DNA of 64,000 nucleotides from Metridium senile (Eukaryota; Cnidaria; Anthozoa; Actiniaria; Metridiidae): NCBI GenBank assembly GCA_949775045.1, contig OX459100.1, positions 15,741,396 to 15,805,395 of the forward strand, read 5' to 3'. Shown piece by piece: positions 35,460 to 47,100 of this stretch (position 1 is its first letter; each line of letters starts with the position of its first letter). The notes under the pieces were generated by a model. It saw only the letters and a program-made list of their open reading frames with translations, ran no database searches and was not told where the DNA came from. The position numbers and the translations under genes were made by a program.

Positions 35460-37426
35460 ATGAAGATGATGATAGTATTGGTAATTTTGTTCGCGATGGT
35501 ATCTGTGACGGTGGAGAAAACACCCTCTCAAGGTATGGTGGTAATAATGTACTTACTGACTGTGTGATTAAGCGTTAACAACTGAGTACGTTTATAGCTG
35601 GGAGGTTATTGTTTTAAAACAACATTTTTAAAATATAGATAGAGTTAACGAAGAGGATCTCCACGTCTTTTTCAAATAACTTGAACCGCGCGCCTTGTCT
35701 CACAAACTCTATACAAACCTGTAATATAATCTAGGTGGACGAAACACTTGAGGACGAAACAAACCCTGGCTGGGAATTACTCCAGTAACTAGCTCGATCT
35801 TACTAATACATACTAACTGCTAACCATTCACTAATGTAAACCGCAAGTTTTCATCTTGATTATCGCGAGCTGCAGGAAACGTGTATGGATTTTAAGGAAA
35901 ATTCACGGTAAGCAATGTGCAAAAAATTGTGACGCAGATTGTGAAATTGTGTTCTAGATCTTGTGGATGCTTTATAATTAACCTGTTACACAATAGCTAC
36001 TAACTATACTTGATTAATACTATACTTTATTTAAGTCAAAGACAACAAATTGCAAATATGTTAATTTCTGTTCTTTTCTGATTTAGACAAACGCGACTAT
36101 GTTCAGCAAGACGTTCTGGGCACCTCTTGCTGTCGCTATTTGAAACTCAACGGTTACCTGGCCAAGAACGCTAACCTGAAAAAGCTTTGCTTCAAAACTT
36201 ACCGTGAGTATATAATAATTATATATATTCTTTTTTTTTGTTCTTTTCAATCAAGACTATTGACAAGAGTCTGCGTAGCTGCCTTTTAGGTGGAGGGAGT
36301 CTGAAGAAAAATGTTCTTTCTTTCCACACTTAGCGAGAGAAAACTCGTATCCGTTCTTCGTATATGTTCTTTTTCAGTCATGTGACAATATTCTTGCTAG
36401 TAGGTCAGATATACGAAAACGGATATTTTCTAGCTGTTTTCGGTGGTTAAGCAAAACGCAGAGGTTTTGGAACAGAGGTTTTGGAAAACGCATCAGCGAG
36501 GACAGGAAAAAACATGATTTCATTGATGAACATTAATCCACCTATATTTTAAAACTCGTTTGTATAATCGTACAATAAGTCAAGTGAATTGTTGACTGCG
36601 TTAGAGTTTTAAACAAATTGTTTTTGTGTTATAAAATTAGATTTAACAGTACTTTTTACTATTTTACCGATATTTTGCTATTGTTTTTTAGACTGTATGG
36701 ACATTCTCTCCAAACAAAGCTGTAAAGATGTGATGGCAAAGAACGAGTGCTTGAAGGATTCGACACTGAGTCGTGTGTACTGTGCATTTACCTGCAACAG
36801 GTGTGGACGTAAGTGACATCCAATAAGCATTATTTCATAGTAACAAGGTTTTTTGGCGCGGATTCTCAATTGGGGAGGGGGGGGGGTGCTTTGGGAAGAA
36901 GAGGGGAGGGGGTGTTACTTTGACGGTTGAATTAAGGTAACAAATTCGCCTTTTTAACCGCGGTTGACGGTTTAGAATTCGGCGTTAATCTATATCCATG
37001 AAATACAATTGCTACTTACTGTGTAATAGTTCTATTTAGCCCCTATCATTTCAAAGACAAGTAAAATTAGTATGAGGTATTGTTCCCTTTTGTATTTGAT
37101 GTTTTGGTTGTGGATACTGACTAAATAGTCACTAAATAAAAACTATAGCGGTTTTCATTAACCCGCGAAACACTCTTAATTTAGCTAGTGTAATGAAACT
37201 CCATTTTGTTCTTTTGTTGTTTTTCACACTTTTTAAAACTTAGCACACTTAGCTCTAATTAGATAATTTCGCTCTATTTCTATTATATTCAGCTCTTTTT
37301 TGGTAAATAATAACTATATATTCTGTTTCAAGTTTATGCAATGCATACTTCATGTTTTTGTATTACAATATAGCTAATAGTTGTTCAAATTTTGTATTTA
37401 TCTTTGTATTTATCTCACTACTAATA

Positions 37427-37518
<92 letters not shown>

Positions 37519-38322
37519 TATAACCATTTATCGTCATTTTATCTATTGTTTCTCCATTTTTATTTATATGATGCATCAATTGTCGTGCTCAGTTTAGTTT
37601 TGGAATGATATTCAGTTCTTAATAAACGTCATTGTGTCGGTGTCTATATCAACGAGTAAACTTTTCTATTCATAGTTCCTCAATGCAAAAGTGTACCTCT
37701 TGGAATGCAAAGCAAAGCTATCCCTGACTCCAAGATCACCGCCTCTTCGTACTATGATAGTAGATTCAAAGGATACTATGGAAGACTTCACATTAATAAG
37801 GCTGGATGGATAGCCAAAGTGAACAGAATTGGGCAATGGATTCAAGTCGATCTCAGTAAAGTTACCATTGTAACTGGTATCGCTACACAAGGCAGAAAGA
37901 CTGCTGACCAATGGGTAAAGAGCTACTGGCTGCAGTATAGCTTAGATGGACGTACTTTCCATAAATATCAAGCAGGCAAGTATCTTATGTATATTCAGTA
38001 CCAAAAATTGATAGCACGTGATCAATTATTTTGCATAAGAACTAAAAACTAGCTTTCTGGTCTCTGGTACCCTCCCCAACAAGGAGGAACTATTAATAGA
38101 GGAATGTCGGACTAAAAGACCCCTATCCCTGTTAAACTAGTACAAGATTCTGATGCTTTTATGTTACTTCAAACAGGCAAGATTTTTGCAGCGAACGTTG
38201 ACAGAAACTCGGTGGTGAAGCATGACCTCAATCCTACCATCCATGCTCGGTACATCAGGCTCTATCAAAAGACCTGGCACGGTCGTATTACAATGAGAAT
38301 GGAACTGTACGGCTGCAAATAA
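35460..38322 (+). CDS. Unit E: secreted ShKT plus discoidin-domain protein (250 aa)
   Basis: Exons 35460-35532, 36087-36203, 36692-36808, 37676-37975 and 38177-38322. Exons 1-2 are the same in protein as in D, as is most of the surrounding sequence. The ShKT exon has two changes, DCMDIL for DCKDIL and SRVYC for SRMYC, and keeps all six Cys. The 3' half resembles unit C and its flank. Discoidin loops are SYYDSRFKGYY, HINKAGWIAKV and GRKTADQ, ending KTWHGRITMRME. In intron 4 the sequence before exon 5 contains a TAA (38115-38117) in the frame leading into exon 5, again supporting the acceptor at 38176. Unit E thus looks like a mosaic of a D-like 5' half and a C-like 3' half. Confidence 0.87.
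37428..37517. repeat. (CTA)n microsatellite in intron 3 of unit E
   Basis: About 30 uninterrupted triplets; same site as 488-582. Confidence 0.95.
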
Positions 38323-38460
38323 GGTATTACTTTTATTATTTTTGTAAAAAAAATCAATATGTGAGTTGAGCACTGTATTATACAGCAATCATAGAACCGT
38401 AACGTCCCGTAACGTCCCGTACGGAATTTTGTCGGTGAAATAAGCGTAGTTCGACCTTTT

Positions 38461-38652
38461 AATTAAAACTAGACACTCTATGAGCGTGAAGTCGGGCTAG
38501 TCATAAAATCAACACAGGACACTAAACAATTCTACTTTGGGCTTCCTGTGTTCGTTTCCAAAGCATCATAGGGGACTATATGCGACATGACAGATAGATA
38601 CATACATACATAGATTGACTAAACCAAGAGTCAGGCCTTCTAGCCCGACTAA
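38461..38652. mobile_element. Helentron-derived-like element, unit E copy
   Basis: Same element and insertion point as 21945-22135 in unit C, with small differences (ACACTC for ACGCTC breaks one hairpin pair). It ties the 3' flanks of C and E together. Confidence 0.55.
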
Positions 38653-38814
38653 TAACGACAATTAAATGAAGTGGCTGGATTATTATGGGCATCAAAATTC
38701 AGTCTACAAAAATATTATTAAGTATTATTAATGAAATACTGAATGATAATGATCAATGCGTAAAGCAAATGCGAAACTGTTTTTCTCATCATTTTTGTTT
38801 TTATCTTTTTTTAG

Positions 38815-38955
38815 TGTATTCCATGTACGCCAAGAAAGGACAATGGACAAGAAAAGACAGCTAATGTTAAAAATATTAAGAATAAAGTTTAAATGAATTA
38901 ATGTTGTTAGACTGTAGAGTAAACATTGTAAAGATAAAACTAAGTTAAAAATAAA
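38815..38955 (+). other. Conserved 3' UTR exon and poly(A) signal, unit E
   Basis: Acceptor TTTTTTTAG ends at 38814; AATAAA at 38950-38955. Confidence 0.5.
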
Positions 38956-40230
38956 GATATTGCATTGAAATGATGAATTCATTTGTGTTTACTGAAACTT
39001 AAAAAGGCAAACAATTACAAACACAGATTGTCCAAGGAGATAGAAGAACAGAAAGGAATTATTGGCATACATTTAAACGCGATTAATCAAGGTGCCTTTA
39101 AACCATTATTCTTAATTGTCAAGAATCTTGGGGAGGGGGGAGTAAGGGGTTTGGAAACCGCAAAACCGCACAACAAAATGGACAAAAACTGCAAGATTTG
39201 TAAAACCGCAGATATAAATGAAGAAAACCACACAACCGCACCCAAAATAACGCGAAACTGCATCACCACAAACCATTACAGCCCATCATGGAGGTTATTG
39301 TTGAGATATTATTGGCATACATCTAAAGACGAATAATCGTGGTGCTTACAACCATTTAATGTGTTAGACTTTATCAAAAAGGACTTGGTTTATACTTTGC
39401 TGAAATTCAAAAAGCACGCACTTATTTAAAGTAATTTTTTCCTTCGCTCCTCTCCCCCTCCCCCACCTTCGGTTTTTTTTTTGCACTCGTGTTAGGTTTC
39501 GCGCGGCCATGGATCGGTAACACAGCTATCTCAAAACAGCTTTTTCCGTCCCCCTAAAAGAAACGCTTGCTACGCAGGCTAGTTCAAAGTATAACAACAT
39601 TCCCTTTTAAAACATTTTATCTACGCCGGCTAACTAGTACAGACCTAATCGATGTTTTACCCTTGTCTTTTGTCAAAACAAATGGAAACTGAAGTATATT
39701 GAATAAACTAGTATAGGCTGCGACGGTGTTTGATATAAACGATAGGTAATATAAATGGAAACTAGCGAGTAAACTAGTATACGCTGCGTCGGTGTTTGAT
39801 AAATATAAACGATAAATATAAACTATATAAACGATAGGCAATAGAATGAAACTAGCGAGTAAACTAGTATAGGCTGCGTCGGTGTTTGATATAGACGATA
39901 GTTAATAGAAGGAAACTGATTTGTAACACCGTAAAACACAGTTTTCTGGTTTTATTAACACTAAGGTGGCTCACAATTATGATTACAAGTTGGTGTTTTA
40001 TTAACAAGACTATATCAAGTCGTCTCTAGCCTGCACAACAGGCATTCTTGTAAAGCTTTGGGAGAAAATCGAGATTTGGGGTTCCTGTGTTATCTGGATA
40101 CCCGCGAAAAAACATAGGGCCTCGTTACAACACAGGAACCCCAAAAAACGATTTTTTCCCCATAAACTCCACAAGAAGGCCTGTTTTGCAGGCTAAGTCG
40201 GATCACTTGCGCTCAACTGTCAGACACAGG
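38956..40230. other. Spacer between the array and the dipeptidase genes
   Basis: No gene seen. The ACCGCA-rich block (39155-39290) ends the array-type sequence. 39690-39915 is a degenerate ~65-bp tandem repeat (AACTAGTATAGGCTGCGTCG, GTGTTTGATATAAACGATAG), repeated at 58905-59035. 40029-40194 is a palindromic MITE (GGGGTTCCTGTGTT inside, GCCTGCA..AACAGGC at the ends). TTTATT at 39997-40002 is a possible poly(A) signal for the - strand dipeptidase. Confidence 0.6.
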
Positions 40231-41120
40231 CTACACTGTTTTCATGTTGATAGGTGATACTTTAGGTAAGCCATTCTTGACATAACCAGAGTACGTCCCG
40301 TTGTAGTCAGGTCGACATGTCTCATTAACAAAGAAACGGTAGTCATCATGTGGGGAGACGTCCTTCATGCTTGCAGCGACCTACGACAATAAACATAGGG
40401 ACGTCGGACCATTAGATATTTGATGGGGGAGGGGGAGGTGCAGTTTTTTGATGCAGGGCAGTAGATCGAATGCCAATAGACATTTGAAAAAAATAATTAA
40501 AAAAAAAAACACCATAATTTAGCACCACAAAATAATTTAGCAGTCAAACCTCAAAGATTGGCGCCTCAAACTTCCAATCGTCTTTGTTAGAGGGGTGAAA
40601 TCAAACAACCTGGAAACCCCTTACAAAAATGCTGGATACGCCCTTCATTGTCCTTGCTAAGTGGCCGATACGTCAGTCAACAACAATTCATAAAAGATAT
40701 ATCTCAACAGTCTCCTTCACAGTTCCCTGCGCCATCTTGAAAGGTAGCCAGGCCTTTACGTCGAAGCGAGACAAACGTTGAGTTTGCAATGATAGATACC
40801 TTTTAACACCTTGCGGGACAATTATTCACGTGTTTCAACGTTCGTCTTGCTTCGATGCAAAGACCCAGCTACTATTCAAGATAGCGGGATAGAGGACTAT
40901 TTAATATTGTTACAAGGTATACGTACTTTTTCTGTTTTTTCAAACACACGTAACAGGTTTTCACCTAGTATTTTCTTGATGTCTGACTCTGAGTAGCCTT
41001 TTTCCAACAGCCTGGCTATCAGGTCTGGGTATTTGGAAACGTCTTCTAGTCCAGTAGGAAGTCTGAAAAACAAATAGCAAAATATCAATATAGAAATATT
41101 AAAAAAAAAACCCAACCCGA

Positions 41121-41198
<78 letters not shown>

Positions 41199-44100
41199 AC
41201 AAACTGAAGCAAGCAGACGAAGGATCAAACATGCAAACAAACAAAACAAACAAACAAACAACTGAACGAACGATCGAATGAACGTTCATGCATTACCATG
41301 CAAACAAACAAACTGACGAACTACCACGTAATAAAAGATACGATTAACCAAGCAAACAAACTGGCAAACCGGCAAACGATCAAACATGCAAACAAACAAA
41401 CAAACAAACAAACAAACGGATTGACACATGACTGAACGAGGGCCGAACAAACAAACAAACAAACTACATCAATCGCGAACGAACAAACAAGCAGACACTG
41501 AAACAAAACAACGAATACGTATAGCAACGAGGCAGGCATATTATATACACCCCAAAGGTTGTCACCCGTGAAAAGCACACAAGCTAGTAGTGCAAAGGAT
41601 CATGGATCAGTTCAGAAACACGATGTGCATTCCGCTCGCCTTTCTTTTGTCTGATAAGTCAAAATAATAATGATAATAAGTTATTTCTTAATAACACATT
41701 GACAAGTGTAACAATATGGCCATGAAATCCCTGCGTTCTAATAAAGTATACATAGGTTACCCATAGTCTCCTGCGTTACTAGCTTGTAGGCTTTTCACTT
41801 CACGGGTGAAAAAGTTTTTCGGAAATACTAAGAACAGGTAATTGTGGGTGCAATAGGGTTGGAACGAAAAATTAAATGCTTGCAAAACTTGAAATCAAAG
41901 TCGTCTCGCAGCGATCTCACCTCGGCCGCCATCTTGGATTATCATTGACAGAGGGAGCCCAATCGTTACAAAGAGCAGACCAAGCGTTAGGAAAAGTAGT
42001 GAAATTTTTCACGTTTACCCCGACTAGTGATACTTACTTGTCAACACCGTCGTAGTCAGCACCAATACCAACGTGATCGATTCCTGATACGTTCTTGATG
42101 TAATCGATGTGTTCTTAATATAACATGAAAGCATACACAAAAATCAAAGAGTTGTTTGTAGGCTGGTTTTCAGTGATTCATAATAACTAAACGTTACTTC
42201 AACCTTTCAATTTTATTGAATTTTGTCAAAAATGTTTGAGGGTATGATTGAAACAATACTACAAAGACTTGCGGATAGAAGGAAAAGGCAATACAACAAG
42301 AAAATAACAATAATAGGAAAATAACAAAAATAATGAAAAATATACAAAATCGTTGATTTTTACCCCTAAAGAATACGAATTATGAGGAAAATGATAAAAT
42401 ATATATATTTTTTTACAGCAGATCCCTTATACTCACTACCTCTACATACAACTCAGTATTTTGAGTTAATCATGCATTCAGGATGATACTTCATAGCGAG
42501 TTAACCCAACTGTATGAGTAAAAGTGAGGGTAAACTCATTTATGTTGAGTACATTGTACTCAATGGCACATCTACATTTATGTTTACTCTTAATAATGAG
42601 TTGGGTGTACTCACTATAAAGTGTCACCCTGAATGCATGAGTTGTATCTATTGGACAATTTTAAGCGATTTTGGGCAATTTAAGGCGATTTAAGGACCCG
42701 AGGCAGGCCTTTATATGTTGTTCATTTGTCTTTCGAATGTCGGTTTGGGCCCCGACGTTTCAACTGCTACTGCTAGTCTTCACCAGGCGATGAGTAGACT
42801 GTAATGAAGGTAGGTCTTATATCTTATACTTACCAACAACTTGCTCTAGCGTTGATACGTTTTTGCAGCTAACAAACCACGAGTAGAAATTCACCATCAC
42901 AACCCCGTCATTCTTTGGCTGCAAAAAATGAAAAAACACAGTTTGATGAAAGAAAGACATGTGTGTCTTTTCAAGTAGAGGGGTTGTTTTTTGTTGTTGT
43001 TTTTTGTTTTCATTCTTTTTATATCATCTTGATTGATTTTTTTTAATAGTTTTTTACACCTTACATAAACACATGATTACAAAAGACTGAAAAGATATAC
43101 AAGACTATACAAGACTATATACAATACAAGAAGAGGGGTTGTGTTAGTTGAAAGATACACCTATTTCAAAAATCATTGTCGCAATCAAAGCTACAGTCCA
43201 CACTCTGAAGCCTGCAAAGGATGTCGGTATTTCTTTTCTTGTTATCGATCGATATATTCATAGCATATTTTGGTTGTACAACAAGTTGTTGTTGTGGTAG
43301 ATATAAATTGAAATATTTATTTAAAAAACGTGCAATAAATTACAAATTAAGTCCATATAACAGATATCCTTAGCAGATTTTAGACTACTTACACGGTACC
43401 GGACGAATCTTTGACCGGTTAAAAAAACATCCGCTTAGAGGTTCCGTTCACACGGGACCGCGCTAGACGTGCAATAATTTGGACGCCTAACCGGTCAAAT
43501 ATTCGACCTGCAAATTCGAGGACGATTTTTCAGCCGGCCCGGTTAAAAAATTGACCCGTACGGTGTAAACAGTTTGACCGGTCAAATATTCGTCCGGTAC
43601 CGTGTAAACGTAGCCATAAACAGCCCAGTGCGCATGGACAGATGTTATAACCACTGACAAAACTTACAATTGCCCGGTTCCGATGGTCTCGCCTGAACAA
43701 TACGAAAATATTGATCGGTCAAAAATTCGTCCGGTACCGTATAAACCTAACCTTAGAGTGGGGGCTGTAGCTTCGGTTGCGACAACGATTTTTGACATAG
43801 GTGTAGAATGGAAGAGATTCATTTGCATTGTTTTTATTACTACGCTTCAGTGTTTGCTCGTTCTACGTGGAATTGAGTTACTGAATTCAAGCAAAATTCA
43901 AACACTTTTGTATGTACACCGAATCGAAATATGGCGGCCAATTTGAATAACAATTCTTCTTGACTGCCCAGCCTCGCATAGATGTGAAAACTCTATTGTT
44001 TTCCAACGTGAACACGAGGCTAGACAGTCAAGAACAATAAGAGTACGCCATATTTCGATTCAGTCTATGGTGCGCGCAGTGTTTTTCATTTTTACATGAA

Positions 44101-47100
44101 TATAACCCGGGGGGGGGGGGGGGGCTCCCTTTGTAGTTTGGTGGGAAAGGCGGAACAAATTAAAACACAAAGCTTGAGTGATCTTCTTTTGTCTCAGTTC
44201 AATTAATGAATTCCTTTCCCACTTAATTGCAAACGTCAGGACAACGTTCTTGCAATTAGGTGTATACATCTTTGTTTTAGCAAAACTCACTTAGAAAATT
44301 CAAAAGTTATAACTGATAATCCAGAGAGTGAGTGATAACGAGGGAATTTGTAATCCCGTGGGTGGGGTGTGTGGGGATAATATTATTGACTATATAGTGC
44401 CAGTCAACTCACCATTCTCTTAAGCACATCATCCGGGACATTGCGTGAGTTATTGCATAAAGCAAAAGCTGAAGAGTGGCTGAAAATCACTGTGAAACAA
44501 AGACAACATGATGACCAACATGATTATTACAAACACCCAGTCGATCATGCACGACTCATTGCACCTGGGCACACACCATTCAAGCATCAAACACCAACAT
44601 TAATTGACATCTTTACCTCCATATGCAAATTGCCCATTTCAGACCACGTGTCATTCCCTTGAGAATTGTTCTTTAATGATGAACGTGTTATATCATTTAC
44701 GTGTGAAAGAAACAATTCCCAAGGGTAGCATCACGTGATCTGAAATGGGAAAACAAACAAGGAAGGTAAAGAGGTCTATTACCTGACATTTATTCTCAGA
44801 ACACACATTCAGAACACACATTCACAATTTCAATTAATCTGGGTTCAAACGATTCAAACCACCAAAAAACAAACCACCAAAAAACAGTGATTCTCACCAT
44901 CAGTCTTTCTCAAGACTACACCACCCCGGACGATCATGCCTCATCTACATAGTTATTAGAGGGAAATGGTTAGGAAGCCCTTTATTGTATGCTGTTGTAC
45001 ACCTTTTTTTAAGCGCGCGTGACCGTGCATAATCTTTTGTTTCGCAATTGTTTAGCCATATTGGATACTATACGTCTGAGTGAACAGACCAAAAATCATT
45101 ATTTTGGCTGTTGCTTCAAACTACTTAAAGATTTAGAACAAATATTACAATATTCCTTACAATAACCTCATAGAAAAAGTTTATGTTGACTCATTTTGCA
45201 ATTTTGATTGGCCATAAAGAAAAAGTTGTGCGCGCACGGCCAAGACCGGTTCAACTTCGAAATGCAAACAAAGAAGTACAACATAAGGTTTCCTAACCAG
45301 TCCCTCTATAAACTATGTTCTCACACACGGACAATCTCAATCAATCATCGATGATGCATCACTCTATACTAAGACAGCGGCCAATGAATGGAACAATCTA
45401 AGCACAAAATCGAACTATGGCGACAAATTTTAATAACCATTCAGTGTTGTTGACTAGCCTCTCGTGCATGCGAAAGGGCCATTTTGTTGCAGCGTGGACA
45501 CAAGGCTAGTCAGTCAAGAACAATAGAAGGTCTATTGGGGGGCGTAGTGTTTACAAGTATTCATATGGTGTTATGATGCTAATTTGCCAACCATTTTAAC
45601 AATAGATTTTATAATTTTCTTTGTTCTAATAACAATTGTTGGTTGGCAAAACCAAAACTGACAAAATACGTCACTGTACGTCCACCTATAGAAGAGAAGA
45701 ATTGTATTCTATGATCACATGTTGCTATGCCAACCTGGTGCCTTGGTAACGTCTAATGCGTCATTCATAGTTTTAGCAGACACATGCGACAAGTCGACCA
45801 TCATACCCAAGCGGTTCATTTCCTTCACTACAGTCTACAAAGTCAACATAAAGCATATGATATGATTGGTTATTTTTGATAGATACATGAGCCATAGAAT
45901 AATGTCGATATTTTGTCGACTCATACAGGAGAAGGCTCTTAAGGTATTTGTCCGGTCCCTAAATGTCATAAATAAAATAGGGGTAGGGGGGGGGGGGGGG
46001 TGTCCGGTGCCACTAGGGACACCCCCTAGATCCGCCCCTGCATGAGCGAAGAAAGCCTGGCCGAACTGGGACCGACTGGAATTGTGAAATCAGTCCTAGA
46101 ACTTTGAGTGAAATGACAATCATTTACATTTTAGTTAGTCTAATAATAATAATAATAATAATATAATAATAATATGCCTCATTTATATAGCGCTATATCT
46201 CTAGAATAGCTCATAGCGCTTTACAATCTACTAATGTGTATATGGAGGACTTATCGGACTGCTGAAAACCAGCAGTTTACAATCATGAGTGTTGTTAGTG
46301 AATGCCTCCGAGGCCTGACTGTTGTACCGGGAGACAATCCCCTACTCTTTGCGAACATAGCACAACAGGATCTTTAACGTCCACCTTATATAGGATTAGA
46401 GTGAAAGCAGACGGGACCTCCGGCTTTACGTCCTTATCCGAGAAGTCTGTAAGTTAGTCTGTAAGTTAGACTGTATGATAGAAATGCATGACGGAATATA
46501 CACCTATCATTGTCGCAGTCGAAGCTACAGTCCACACTCTGAAGCCTGCAAAGGCTGTCGGTAATATGAACAGAATGTGTGATTTATAACACGTTTCTTA
46601 AAGAAATATCAGTGTTTCATCATCTACCACTAAACACGTCCATCCAAAATATGCTATGAATGAATTGATAACAAAAAAGAAATACCGGCATCCTTTGCAG
46701 GGTTCAGTGTGGACTGTAGCTTTGGCTGCGACAACGATTTTTGAAATAGGTGTAAATGAGGGAATGGTTCTTGCAACAGTATAAAGTCTCCATTTCTTTT
46801 AGTGTTAATGTCTTTTGGTACGGACAATGTTTATGATATAAAAGACCCTCACCTTTCCAAAGTCATCAAGTCCATCATGAAGGACCTTGGGTTTAGGAGA
46901 ACAAGAGCTTGCCCTATAACAAGAAAAACATTTATGTACTTTGTTATTTACAAAGATATATCTAGATATTCATTGAGGTAAATAATTTTCAGAGATATTT
47001 TCATATTATCTAGTTTTTATGTAACGGCTCGTGCTTTTCCTACGCTCTCTCGTGTTCTCCCAACATCACGCGTGTTTAGATCAGGCTATATAACACGGAA

